From Paenibacillus sp. FSL R5-0490 (GTDB lineage Bacteria; Bacillota; Bacilli; Bacillales; Cytobacillaceae): a stretch of DNA of 37,377 nucleotides. The DNA lies in contig NZ_MRTQ01000035.1 of the NCBI RefSeq assembly GCF_001956215.1, positions 1 to 37,377 on the forward strand, written 5' to 3'. Position numbers and translations under genes: made by a program. Shown in pieces: positions 28,888-37,377 of the stretch (within the stretch, counting starts at the first letter, position 1; each line of letters opens with the position of its first letter). The notes below the pieces were generated by a model, which did not search any database, had not been told where the DNA came from, and saw only the letters and a program-made list of their open reading frames with translations.

Positions 28888-29175
28888 ATGAGAAAGTACG
28901 AAGTTATGTACATCATCCGCCCAAACATTGAAGATGAGGCTAAAAAAGCCCTAGTTGAGCGTTTCAACACAATCTTAACTGACAATGGTGCGGAGGTTTC
29001 TGAATCAAAGGATTGGGGTAAGCGTCGCCTTGCATACGAAATCAATGATTTCCGCGATGGCTACTACCAGCTTATGAACGTTAATGCTGAAGCAACAGCT
29101 GTTGACGAGTTCACTCGTTTAGCTAAAATCAGCGAAGACATCATCCGTTACATCGTTGTTAAAGACGAAAAATAA
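28888..29175 (+). CDS. rpsF: 30S ribosomal protein S6
   Basis: A 95-residue ribosomal protein that binds the platform of the small subunit as a pair with S18. The sequence [17 protein letters not shown] ... [21 protein letters not shown] is typical S6. The ATG at 28888 follows AAAGGAGGTG; an upstream in-frame extension to 28840 lies in the leader and is not real. It is the first gene of the rpsF-ssb-rpsR operon. Confidence 0.98.
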   Translation: MRKYEVMYIIRPNIEDEAKKALVERFNTILTDNGAEVSESKDWGKRRLAYEINDFRDGYYQLMNVNAEATAVDEFTRLAKISEDIIRYIVVKDEK

Positions 29176-29211
29176 TAGATATAGACATTTTACCGAGAGG
29201 AGTTGATTCTG

Positions 29212-29724
29212 ATGATGAACCGTGTTGTTCTTGTCGGACGTTTGACAAAGGATCCTGATTTGCGGTATACCCCGAACGGAGTTCCTGTCGCTTCATTCAC
29301 TCTTGCCGTGAATCGTACTTTTACGAATCAGCAAGGTGAGCGGGAGGCAGACTTTATCAACTGTGTGGTATGGAGAAAGCCAGCTGAAAACGTAGCGAAT
29401 TTCCTTAAAAAAGGAAGTCTTGCAGGTGTAGATGGCCGGATTCAGTCCCGCAGCTATGAAGGCCAGGATGGAAAGCGCGTTTACGTGACAGAAGTCCAGG
29501 CTGAAAGTGTGCAATTCCTTGAGCCGAAGAATAGTTCTGGCGGCCAGGGCGGCGGTAATCCGAACTACGGCGGTCCAAAAGATCAGGATTTCCCATTTGG
29601 AAATAACAGCAATCAGAATCAACGCCAGGATAATCGTAATCAGGGCAACTATACTCGCGTGGATCAGGACCCATTCGCAAATGACGGCCAAATCGACATT
29701 TCCGATGACGACCTGCCATTCTAA
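29212..29724 (+). CDS. ssb: Single-stranded DNA-binding protein
   Basis: A 170-residue SSB. The N-terminal OB fold (about 1-105) starts [24 protein letters not shown] Gly/Asn/Gln-rich flexible linker follows (about 108-155). The acidic tip DISDDDLPF recruits repair and replication partners. The ATG at 29212 is preceded by AGGAG nine bases upstream; an in-frame TTG at 29203 lies between the two and is unlikely. Placing ssb between rpsF and rpsR links replication and ribosome supply, a conserved Firmicutes order. Confidence 0.97.
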   Translation: MMNRVVLVGRLTKDPDLRYTPNGVPVASFTLAVNRTFTNQQGEREADFINCVVWRKPAENVANFLKKGSLAGVDGRIQSRSYEGQDGKRVYVTEVQAESVQFLEPKNSSGGQGGGNPNYGGPKDQDFPFGNNSNQNQRQDNRNQGNYTRVDQDPFANDGQIDISDDDLPF

Positions 29725-29776
29725 TAGTGCCCGATTATGAACGGAAATATATAAAATAAAAAGCTAAAGGAGGTAA

Positions 29777-30022
<246 letters not shown>

Positions 30023-30030
30023 TTAATATG

Positions 30031-30059
30031 AAAAGACGCTGGTATCCGGCGTCTTTTTT
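30031..30059 (+). terminator. rpsR terminator
   Basis: AAGACGC/GCGTCTT arms with a nine-base loop, followed by a run of T, nine bases past the rpsR stop codon. Confidence 0.92.
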
Positions 30060-30121
30060 ATTATGTTCTCCTTTAGTACGGGGTTGTGTTAAAGTTAAAA
30101 CCCCTTCTGAAATCGCGAAGG

Positions 30122-30150
30122 TTGAACCTGCATTTAATACTAGCTACAAT
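30122..30150 (+). promoter_or_regulatory. yybS-gdpP-rplI promoter
   Basis: TTGAAC (30122-30127), a 17-base spacer and TACAAT (30145-30150) lie about 74 bases upstream of the DUF2232 gene. A small GGGGTT/AACCCC hairpin sits upstream of it. Confidence 0.75.
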
Positions 30151-30223
30151 AGAGCTTATATGGGTTCAAAAAGCCGGGAACAGATTTCCTCCTTTTTGGA
30201 TACACAGTTTGAGGGGTGTATCA

Positions 30224-31159
30224 ATGAATAATGTACATAAATTAACAGAAGGTGCCGTGCTTCTCGCAGTTTTCGCCGTGCTGCTTCTGATTTCGCTCTA
30301 TGTGCCGATTCTCGGTACCGTTTCGGTTTTCTTCCTGGCTCTTCCGTTTATTATGTTTGCGGCAAAAAATAACCGGATGAGCGCGATTGTCTTTCTGACG
30401 GGAGGCGTCCTGCTTTCCCTGATTATCGGGTCCATCAAGGGGATTCCGCTTGCCCTGACATTCGGATTGACCGGTACGGTAATCGGTATTTTCATAAGGG
30501 AGAATAAAGGACGGGCTTCTTCCTTTATTGCGGGCACGCTTGTATTCCTTGCAGCCCTTTTGCTTCAGTATGCTGCAGCAGTTGCCTTTTTTAATATCAA
30601 TATCATTAAAGAAGGCATCAGCATGATGGAAGAGTCCATTAAAATCTCACAAGGAATGCTCGAAGGATTCGGACAAAACGCAGATAAGGCAGTCGAGCAG
30701 CTGACAGCAGGCCTTAAAATGATTGAAACCTTAACGCCAAGTTTATTTGTCATGACATCGGTCATTTCTGTTTTTATCATTCAGCTTGTTTCCTTTCCGA
30801 TCGCCAAACGATTCGGTATTAAGATTGAAGGCTTGAAGCCATTCAGGGAAATGAGCCTGCCGAAAAGCATATTATGGTACTATCTCATAACCATTATTGC
30901 TTCGTTCCTTTTTAATCCGTCAGAAGGAAGCTACTGGTTTATGGCCCTTGTCAATATTGCCTTCATTCTGCAGATTTTCATGGTCATTCAAGGCCTGTCC
31001 CTGATTTTCTTTTTCAGTCATTTAAAGGGGTGGCCGAAAGCGGTGCCTGTACTTGCTGCTGTATTTACATTTCTTATGCCATTTCTCCTTTATATTGTGA
31101 GGATATTAGGTATAATTGACTTAGGATTCGATTTAAGGCAAAGATTAGGAAAAAAGTGA
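30224..31159 (+). CDS. yybS: DUF2232 membrane protein YybS
   Basis: A 311-residue membrane protein of the DUF2232 family (B. subtilis YybS, about 309 residues). About eight membrane segments are visible, including an N-terminal pair, KGIPLALTFGLTGTVIGIF, and a C-terminal AVPVLAAVFTFLMPFLLYIV. Function unknown; the layout resembles substrate-binding components of transporters. The frame extends upstream to 30086, but the ATG at 30224 follows GAGGGGTGT and matches the family. It is always next to gdpP in Bacillus and is 31 bases from it here. Confidence 0.92.
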   Translation: MNNVHKLTEGAVLLAVFAVLLLISLYVPILGTVSVFFLALPFIMFAAKNNRMSAIVFLTGGVLLSLIIGSIKGIPLALTFGLTGTVIGIFIRENKGRASSFIAGTLVFLAALLLQYAAAVAFFNINIIKEGISMMEESIKISQGMLEGFGQNADKAVEQLTAGLKMIETLTPSLFVMTSVISVFIIQLVSFPIAKRFGIKIEGLKPFREMSLPKSILWYYLITIIASFLFNPSEGSYWFMALVNIAFILQIFMVIQGLSLIFFFSHLKGWPKAVPVLAAVFTFLMPFLLYIVRILGIIDLGFDLRQRLGKK

Positions 31160-31190
31160 TGAACAACACTACTGTTTAGGAGCTGAAAAC

Positions 31191-33164
31191 ATGCCTTCGT
31201 ATTTAGAAAAGCGGTCCATACGCTATCCGATTTTTGGATTGATGGGCATAACAGTGGTGCTTCTCGGTATATTGGCGTACTACAATTGGCTTTTTGCATT
31301 AATTGGGCTGTTTCTGGCCATCCTTCCTTTCTACTACCTTTTTCAGCTGAATCAAAAGCACCGGAAGGAGACGGAAGAATACATCTCTACCCTTTCCTAC
31401 AGGGTGAAAAAAGTCGGCGAAGAAGCTCTGATGGAAATGCCGATCGGAATCATGCTGATTAATGATGATTATTACATTGAATGGACCAATCCCTTTTTAG
31501 CATCCTGCTTTGATGAAGATACGCTAGTCGGAAGATCGCTTTATGATGTCGCGGATTCGCTTGTTCCGCTTATCAAACAAGAAGTGGAAACAGAAATTAT
31601 TACGCTTCATGACCGCAAATTCCGGGTGATCCATAAACCGGAAGAACGCCTTTTATACTTTTTTGATGTCACGGAACAAACTGAAATTGAGAAAATGTAT
31701 CAGGAAGAACGGACAGTGATCGCCATCATCTTCCTTGATAATTATGACGAACTGACCCAGGCGATGGATGACCAGACGAAAAGCAGCCTCAACAGCCTGG
31801 TGACCCAGATATTGAATAAATGGGCACAGGATAATGGAGTCTTTCTGAAGCGGGTATCATCTGAGCGCTTTATCGCCGTATTTAATGAACATATTCTGCA
31901 GCTTCTTGAAAAAGGGAAGTTCACGATTCTAGATGATGTCCGGGAAACCACATCCAAGCAAAATGTTCCGCTTACGTTAAGCATAGGTGTCGGCACGGGG
32001 GTTTCCTCCCTTCCTGAGCTCGGTTCACTGGCCCAGTCCAGCTTAGATCTGGCATTAGGCCGCGGAGGAGATCAGGTGGCCATCAAGCAGACTAACGGGA
32101 AAGTCAAATTCTTCGGGGGCAAGACCAATCCTGTTGAAAAAAGAACCCGGGTCCGTGCACGCGTCATTTCCCATGCGCTGAAGGAATTGATTTCCGAAAG
32201 CGATAAAGTCATTATCATGGGCCACAAAAGCCCGGATATGGATGCAATTGGAGCCGCCATCGGGATTCAGAAGGTGGCGCGCCTGAATCAGCGTGAAGGC
32301 TATGTAGTGGTGAATTTCAGTGAACTGGATACAGGCGTCAGAAGGATGATGAAGGAAATTGAAAAGAATGAAGAACTCTTTTCAAAATTCATCACACCGG
32401 AACAGGCGATGGAAATCGCCACGGACGATACCCTGCTCGTGGTTGTTGATACCCACAAGCCATCCATGGTAATTGAGGAAAAGCTGCTTCATGCGATTGA
32501 ACATGTGGTCGTCATCGACCATCATCGCCGCGCTGAAGAGTTCATTCATAATCCGCTGCTGGTTTATATGGAGCCATACGCTTCCTCTACAGCAGAACTG
32601 GTGACAGAGCTTCTGGAATATCAGCCGAAAAACGGCAGAATCGAAATGCTGGAAGCGACGGCACTGCTTGCCGGGATCATTGTCGATACGAAGAGCTTCT
32701 CACTGCGGACAGGATCGCGGACGTTTGATGCGGCTTCCTACCTGCGCGGACAGGGTGCAGATACCGTGCTCGTTCAAAAGTTCTTAAAAGAAGATGTAGA
32801 TACCTACATCAAGCGGGCGAAGCTGATTGAAACCGTACAATTTTACAAAGAAGGCATTGCGATTGCCAAGGGTGAGCCGGATCAGATATTTGACCAGGTG
32901 CTGATTGCCCAGACGGCAGATACCCTGCTGACGATGGATGGCGTGGTTGCTTCATTTGTCATCTCAAACCGCTCTGAAAACATGATAGGGGTCAGCGCAC
33001 GTTCCCTCGGGGATATCAATGTCCAGGTGATCATGGAAAACCTCGAAGGCGGCGGGCACTTAACAAATGCTGCCACACAGCTTCAGGATGCAACACTTGA
33101 TGATGTTGAAGTCCGATTAAAAGAGGCTATAGATGAATACTTTGAAGGGAGAAAAAAGGAATGA
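31191..33164 (+). CDS. gdpP: Cyclic-di-AMP phosphodiesterase GdpP
   Basis: A 657-residue membrane enzyme that hydrolyses c-di-AMP, the messenger controlling potassium, osmolytes and wall homeostasis. Two membrane helices (about 12-50) are followed by a degenerate PAS domain (about 80-165) and a degenerate GGDEF domain (about 170-300). The DHH/DHHA1 phosphodiesterase has H345, D349, D351, D420, DHH at 443-445, D499 and the GGGH motif at 620-623, so all catalytic residues are present. The ribosome-binding site is AGGAG. Its end overlaps rplI by four bases (ATGA), a coupled pair. Confidence 0.96.
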   Translation: MPSYLEKRSIRYPIFGLMGITVVLLGILAYYNWLFALIGLFLAILPFYYLFQLNQKHRKETEEYISTLSYRVKKVGEEALMEMPIGIMLINDDYYIEWTNPFLASCFDEDTLVGRSLYDVADSLVPLIKQEVETEIITLHDRKFRVIHKPEERLLYFFDVTEQTEIEKMYQEERTVIAIIFLDNYDELTQAMDDQTKSSLNSLVTQILNKWAQDNGVFLKRVSSERFIAVFNEHILQLLEKGKFTILDDVRETTSKQNVPLTLSIGVGTGVSSLPELGSLAQSSLDLALGRGGDQVAIKQTNGKVKFFGGKTNPVEKRTRVRARVISHALKELISESDKVIIMGHKSPDMDAIGAAIGIQKVARLNQREGYVVVNFSELDTGVRRMMKEIEKNEELFSKFITPEQAMEIATDDTLLVVVDTHKPSMVIEEKLLHAIEHVVVIDHHRRAEEFIHNPLLVYMEPYASSTAELVTELLEYQPKNGRIEMLEATALLAGIIVDTKSFSLRTGSRTFDAASYLRGQGADTVLVQKFLKEDVDTYIKRAKLIETVQFYKEGIAIAKGEPDQIFDQVLIAQTADTLLTMDGVVASFVISNRSENMIGVSARSLGDINVQVIMENLEGGGHLTNAATQLQDATLDDVEVRLKEAIDEYFEGRKKE

Positions 33165-33607
33165 AAGTAATCTTTTTAAAAGACGTTAAAGGCAAAGGGA
33201 AAAAAGGCGAAGTAAAAAATGTAGCAGATGGCTATGCACATAACTTTTTAATTAAGCAAGGGCTTGCTGTCGAAGCAAACCAATCGAGTATCAGCAGCCT
33301 GAATGCTCAAAAGAAGAAAGAAGAAAAGCTTGCTGCTGAAGAGCTTGCTGATGCAAAAAAACTGAAAGAAACACTTGAAAAGCTGACAGTTGAATTTACT
33401 GCAAAATCAGGTGAAGGCGGCCGCCTGTTCGGCTCCATCACAAGCAAGCAAATTGCTGAAGAGCTTCAAAAGAAGCACAGCATCAAAATCGACAAACGCA
33501 AGATCGAAATGGAAGATGCGATCCGCACACTTGGATACACAAAGGTTCCAGTCAAGCTTCATACTGAAGTAACGGCAACATTAAACGTACATGTAAAAGA
33601 AGCATAA
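33161..33607 (+). CDS. rplI: 50S ribosomal protein L9
   Basis: A 148-residue ribosomal protein of the L1-stalk side of the large subunit. The N-terminal domain ([25 protein letters not shown]) binds 23S rRNA, and a long central helix (about 41-75, [20 protein letters not shown]) connects it to the C-terminal domain. The start overlaps the gdpP stop codon. Two hairpins follow before dnaC. Confidence 0.97.
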   Translation: MKVIFLKDVKGKGKKGEVKNVADGYAHNFLIKQGLAVEANQSSISSLNAQKKKEEKLAAEELADAKKLKETLEKLTVEFTAKSGEGGRLFGSITSKQIAEELQKKHSIKIDKRKIEMEDAIRTLGYTKVPVKLHTEVTATLNVHVKEA

Positions 33608-33608
33608 A

Positions 33609-33655
33609 GCTAAGCTTCCATTAGTCGGATAAACTAATATTGGAAGTGGCTTTTG
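33609..33655 (+). terminator. Hairpin downstream of rplI
   Basis: TTCCA/TGGAA and TTAGT/ACTAA arms lie right after the rplI stop codon and are followed by GTGGCTTTT. It is a moderate terminator candidate and the first of two hairpins before dnaC. Confidence 0.5.
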
Positions 33656-33686
33656 CCGATAAACATGTTAAAATAAAAGGGTTGAT

Positions 33687-33722
33687 TAAAAATGTGATCA
33701 GTTTTTGCTGGTCACATTTTTT
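33687..33722 (+). terminator. Strong terminator ahead of dnaC
   Basis: AATGTGA-T-CAG pairs with CTG-G-TCACATT (six-base loop) and runs into TTTTTT. It lies 70 bases upstream of the dnaC start, so dnaC needs a promoter between 33660 and 33780 or is read through. Confidence 0.8.
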
Positions 33723-33792
33723 AAAGGGATTATAAGGGATTTTTATATAAATATAGATTTGCTTAATGTTTATTTTAAGGAGGTTTAATGAG

Positions 33793-35157
33793 ATGAGTGA
33801 TTTATTCGCGGATCGGCTCCCGCCTCAGAATATCGAAGCGGAACAGGCTGTGCTTGGGGCAATCTTTCTTGAACCCTCCTCTCTTACACAAGCATCTGAG
33901 ATCTTGATACCTGAAGACTTCTACCGTGCGGCCCACCAGAAGATTTTCAATGTTATGCTGAAGCTGAGCGATCAGGGTAAAGCGGTCGACTTAGTGACCG
34001 TGACAGAAGAGCTCAGCGCAGCAAAACTGCTCGAGGATACCGGAGGGGTCAGCTATTTAAGTGAACTGGCCGGATCTGTTCCGACAGCGGCGAATATTGA
34101 GTACTATGCAAAGATCGTGGAAGAAAAATCACTGCTTCGCAGGCTGATCCGGACGGCGACGGGGATTGCACAGGACGGCTATACGCGCGAGGATGAAGTG
34201 GAAGTTCTGCTGGGGGAAGCAGAGAAAAATATCATGGAGGTTGCACAGCGCAAAAACGCCGGTGCCTTTCATAATATTAAGGATGTATTGGTGCGGACCT
34301 ACGATAATATCGAGGAAATGCATAACCGTAAAGGGGATATTACAGGGATTGCGACTGGATTTACCGAGCTCGACCGCATGACAGCCGGCTTCCAGCGAAA
34401 TGATCTCATCATTGTCGGTGCCCGTCCTTCCGTAGGTAAAACAGCCTTCGCCTTGAATATCGCGCAAAATGTGGCAACGAAAACCGGAGAAAACGTCGCG
34501 ATCTTCAGTCTGGAGATGGGCGCCGAACAGCTGGTCATGCGTATTCTCTGTGCTGAAGGGAATATTGATGCCCAGAGACTTCGTACCGGCTCTCTGACAG
34601 ATGAGGACTGGGGAAAGCTGACGATGGCGATGGGAAGCCTGTCAAATGCGGGTATTTTCATCGATGACACGCCGGGTGTCCGCATCCAGGATATCCGTTC
34701 CAAATGCCGCCGCCTCAAACAGGAGCAGGGGCTTGGCATGATTCTGATCGACTACCTGCAATTAATCCTCGGAAGCGGACGTTCAGGAGAAAACCGCCAG
34801 CAGGAAGTATCTGAAATCTCACGTTCCCTAAAACAGCTGGCACGTGAACTTCAGGTCCCTGTGATCGCACTGTCTCAGCTTTCCCGTGGTGTGGAACAGC
34901 GTCAGGATAAGCGTCCGATGATGTCAGACATCCGTGAATCGGGAAGTATTGAGCAGGATGCCGATATCGTGGCATTCCTGTACCGCGATGATTACTATGA
35001 CAAAGAATCCGAAGATAAAAACATCATCGAAATCATCATCGCCAAGCAGCGTAACGGCCCGGTTGGAACCGTTCAGCTGGCATTCGTAAAAGAGTATAAT
35101 AAATTCGTAAACTTAGAGAAACGCTTTGATGATTCATTCGCGCCGCCTGGTGCATAA
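33793..35157 (+). CDS. dnaC: Replicative DNA helicase (DnaB family; dnaC in Bacillus)
   Basis: A 454-residue hexameric helicase that unwinds DNA ahead of the replisome; B. subtilis DnaC has the same length. The N-terminal domain (about 1-150) interacts with primase and loader. The RecA-like domain has Walker A GARPSVGKT (209-217), the segment MILIDYLQLI and the arginine-finger region QRNGPVGTVQLAF. The frame extends to 33766, but the ATG at 33793 follows AAGGAGG by nine bases and gives the family start MSDLFADRLPPQNIEAE. No intein is present. A terminator overlaps its end. Confidence 0.97.
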   Translation: MSDLFADRLPPQNIEAEQAVLGAIFLEPSSLTQASEILIPEDFYRAAHQKIFNVMLKLSDQGKAVDLVTVTEELSAAKLLEDTGGVSYLSELAGSVPTAANIEYYAKIVEEKSLLRRLIRTATGIAQDGYTREDEVEVLLGEAEKNIMEVAQRKNAGAFHNIKDVLVRTYDNIEEMHNRKGDITGIATGFTELDRMTAGFQRNDLIIVGARPSVGKTAFALNIAQNVATKTGENVAIFSLEMGAEQLVMRILCAEGNIDAQRLRTGSLTDEDWGKLTMAMGSLSNAGIFIDDTPGVRIQDIRSKCRRLKQEQGLGMILIDYLQLILGSGRSGENRQQEVSEISRSLKQLARELQVPVIALSQLSRGVEQRQDKRPMMSDIRESGSIEQDADIVAFLYRDDYYDKESEDKNIIEIIIAKQRNGPVGTVQLAFVKEYNKFVNLEKRFDDSFAPPGA

Positions 35158-35188
35158 AGAGGGCCTGCATATTGCAAGTCCTCTTTTT
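35157..35188 (+). terminator. dnaC terminator
   Basis: AAGAGG-g-C-c-TGC pairs with GCA-a-G-t-CCTCTT around a short loop and runs into TTTTT, directly after the dnaC stop codon. Confidence 0.82.
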
Positions 35189-35209
35189 ATATTTGTATTT
35201 TCATTGTTT

Positions 35210-35248
35210 CACGAACATATTTTCATATTTTTATTAAAATTGTTCGTG
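35210..35248. promoter_or_regulatory. PurR-binding PurBox pair upstream of purA
   Basis: CACGAAC (35210-35216) and its exact reverse complement GTTCGTG (35242-35248) sit in AT-rich DNA just upstream of the purA -35 box. Two divergent CGAAC-centred PurBoxes are the operator of the Bacillus purine repressor PurR. The core-to-core spacing (27 bases between CGAA and TTCG) is slightly longer than I expect from B. subtilis sites. Confidence 0.72.
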
Positions 35249-35253
35249 TTTTA

Positions 35254-35282
35254 TTGACTATCACACATCACCTTGTTAAACT
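35254..35282 (+). promoter_or_regulatory. purA promoter
   Basis: TTGACT (35254-35259), a 17-base spacer and TAAACT (35277-35282). It starts six bases after the second PurBox, so PurR bound there would block polymerase. Confidence 0.7.
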
Positions 35283-35330
35283 AAGATGGTTGAAATAAGT
35301 TACTTAATTAAAAATGAAAATAAATTTTAA

Positions 35331-36653
<1,323 letters not shown>

Positions 36654-36663
36654 TACTTGATTG

Positions 36664-36694
36664 GAAAAGCCCTGATTGGGGCTTTTCTTTTTTT
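36664..36694 (+). terminator. purA terminator
   Basis: A 9-bp perfect stem (GAAAAGCCC/GGGCTTTTC) followed by seven T, 11 bases past the purA stop codon. Confidence 0.93.
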
Positions 36695-36742
36695 GTGTGG
36701 CTGGACAAGGCGGGTGCGGTTGGTTTGGTTGTTTGGCCGCAG

Positions 36743-36898
36743 GTTCGGACTGTGGGAGGGGAAATTGCCGTCTTTGAGTCCGAAGTTGAGTCAGGTTCAG
36801 ACAGAGAAAAGAGAAATGGCGGGTGCTGAGTCCGAAGTTAGGTCAAGTTCAGACAGAAAAAGGAGAAATTGGTGTTTTTGAGTCCGAACCCACATCTG
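36743..36898. repeat. 52-bp tandem repeat, three units with inverted ends
   Basis: Units occupy 36743-36794, 36795-36846 and 36847-36898, each exactly 52 bases. Each starts with GTTCGGAC or GTTCAGAC and carries GAGTCCGAA about ten bases before its end, so the ends of each unit are inverted repeats. The centre is a purine-rich GAGAAAT stretch. Overlapping short reading frames have no ribosome-binding site. Confidence 0.85.
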
Positions 36899-37100
36899 AT
36901 TTTTAATGGAGAAAAAATTAAAAAAGAGGAGTAAACAAAGAGAATTAGGGAAATGAATCCATAAACCGGGGAAAAGAACGCAAAAGAATACTCTTTTTAG
37001 GGAAAACCCATCCCAGCCAAGTGGCTGCAATCTAGCATTCAAACACCTACAGCTGCAGTCTTCCCAGCAAAAAAGAATTTTTTATAAAAAAGTTATTGCG
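36899..37100. other. Intergenic region without a gene
   Basis: A purine-rich stretch followed by a small hairpin CAGCCA-AG-TGGCTG (37015-37028). I find no supported gene here. Confidence 0.4.
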
Positions 37101-37128
37101 CTTTTATAAAACTCTATGATATTATAAA
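37099..37128 (+). promoter_or_regulatory. tRNA operon promoter
   Basis: TTGCGC, an 18-base spacer and TATTAT preceded by TGA, an extended -10 box. Directly downstream comes a hairpin CCAAGGT-AGCA-ACCTTGG (about 37137-37154). Transcription would start near 37135, ahead of the split tRNA copy and the intact tRNA-Lys. Confidence 0.65.
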
Positions 37129-37168
37129 AAGCGTCGCCAAGGTAGCAACCTTGGAAACACTAGAGCAT

Positions 37169-37270
37169 GAGCCATTAGCTCAGTCGGTAGAGCAGATTGC
37201 AGCATCAGTGAATTGCTTCACCGAATAGCAATCTGTGACAAAGCACGCAGGGCTTTGGAACATCTGACTT
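37169..37270 (+). pseudogene. Split 5' half of tRNA-Lys with a 68-bp insertion
   Basis: 37169-37192 is identical to the first 24 bases of the tRNA-Lys gene at 37307, and 37261-37270 is identical to the next ten (CATCTGACTT). Together they make an exact 34-base copy interrupted by 68 bases (37193-37260). The insertion contains CAGATTGC/GCAATCTG, an inner GTGAA/TTCAC hairpin and CAAAGC/GCTTTG. The 3' half of the tRNA is missing, so this copy cannot make a tRNA. Confidence 0.8.
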
Positions 37271-37306
37271 AGCAGTATCAGGCTTTAGGCAACAGAATTT
37301 TAGTAC

Positions 37307-37377
37307 GAGCCATTAGCTCAGTCGGTAGAGCATCTGACTTTTAATCAGAGGGTCGAAGGTTCGAGTCCTTCATGGCT
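37307..37377 (+). tRNA. trnY-Lys: tRNA-Lys (anticodon UUU), 3' end cut by the window
   Basis: Acceptor arm GAGCCAT pairs with ATGGCT(C), with the last base and CCA outside the window. D arm GCTC/GAGC, anticodon stem TCTGA/TCAGA with loop CTTTTAA giving UUU, and T arm with GGTTCGAGTCC are all standard. It is probably the first complete gene of the tRNA cluster that follows purA in B. subtilis (trnY). Confidence 0.95.

Noticed and set aside
30028..30231. 67-residue plus-strand reading frame after rpsR
   Set aside because: It begins inside the rpsR terminator, covers the yybS promoter and has no ribosome-binding site.
36743..36898. CRISPR array or coding repeat
   Set aside because: Units are contiguous and diverged in the middle, with no spacers. 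The overlapping reading frames are short, lack ribosome-binding sites and differ in frame between units.
37130..37306. T-box riboswitch ahead of the tRNA gene
   Set aside because: No T-box sequence, specifier loop or antiterminator is visible, and the downstream gene is a tRNA rather than a synthetase or transporter gene.

Overview
The window is the replication-origin region of a low-GC Gram-positive chromosome, almost certainly a spore-forming member of the Bacillaceae. The gene order (gyrA-gyrB-remB-recF-yaaA-dnaN-dnaA-oriC-rpmH-rnpA-yidC-jag-mnmE-mnmG-rsmG-noc-parA-parB ... yyaC ... ychF-rpsF-ssb-rpsR-yybS-gdpP-rplI-dnaC-purA) is that of Bacillus subtilis. The DUF554, DUF4260 and MscS genes and the dispersed repeats suggest a Cytobacillus- or Mesobacillus-like relative rather than B. 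subtilis itself; the genus is an inference.

Left arm (1-10790): all genes are on the minus strand, leading strand for a fork leaving oriC. From the left edge: the 5' tip of a 16S rRNA gene with a boxA-like leader and two tandem promoters, an HD-GYP-like protein with a damaged HD motif, gyrA, gyrB, remB, recF, the S4-domain gene yaaA, dnaN and dnaA.

Origin (9290-9443 and 10791-11760): the dnaN-dnaA gap holds an AT-rich unwinding region, a run of DnaA-trio triplets and DnaA boxes. The dnaA-rpmH gap holds at least five perfect DnaA boxes plus degenerate ones, a palindrome upstream of dnaA, and a 123-bp structured repeat element.

Right arm (11841-36653): almost all genes are on the plus strand. 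They cover ribosome and RNase P (rpmH, rnpA), membrane insertion (yidC, jag), tRNA U34 modification (mnmE, mnmG), 16S methylation (rsmG), nucleoid occlusion and segregation (noc, parA, parB, with a parS site inside parB), then a variable segment (DUF554, DUF4260, yyaC, MscS, DUF951, molybdopterin oxidoreductase), ychF, the rpsF-ssb-rpsR operon, yybS-gdpP-rplI, the replicative helicase dnaC, and purA behind a PurBox pair. DUF4260 and yyaC are the only genes of the right arm that oppose replication.

Right end (36700-37377): an array of three 52-bp units flanked by inverted repeats, then a promoter and a tRNA-Lys(UUU) gene cut by the window end. Directly upstream of it lies an exact second copy of the tRNA's 5' half, split by a foldable 68-bp insertion. 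I saw no defence system, prophage, IS element or CRISPR array. The novelty lies in non-coding structure: the split tRNA copy, a phased 21-bp array, the 52-bp array, two related nested-hairpin elements, a 20-bp perfect palindrome, and DnaA boxes in the mnmE promoter region.
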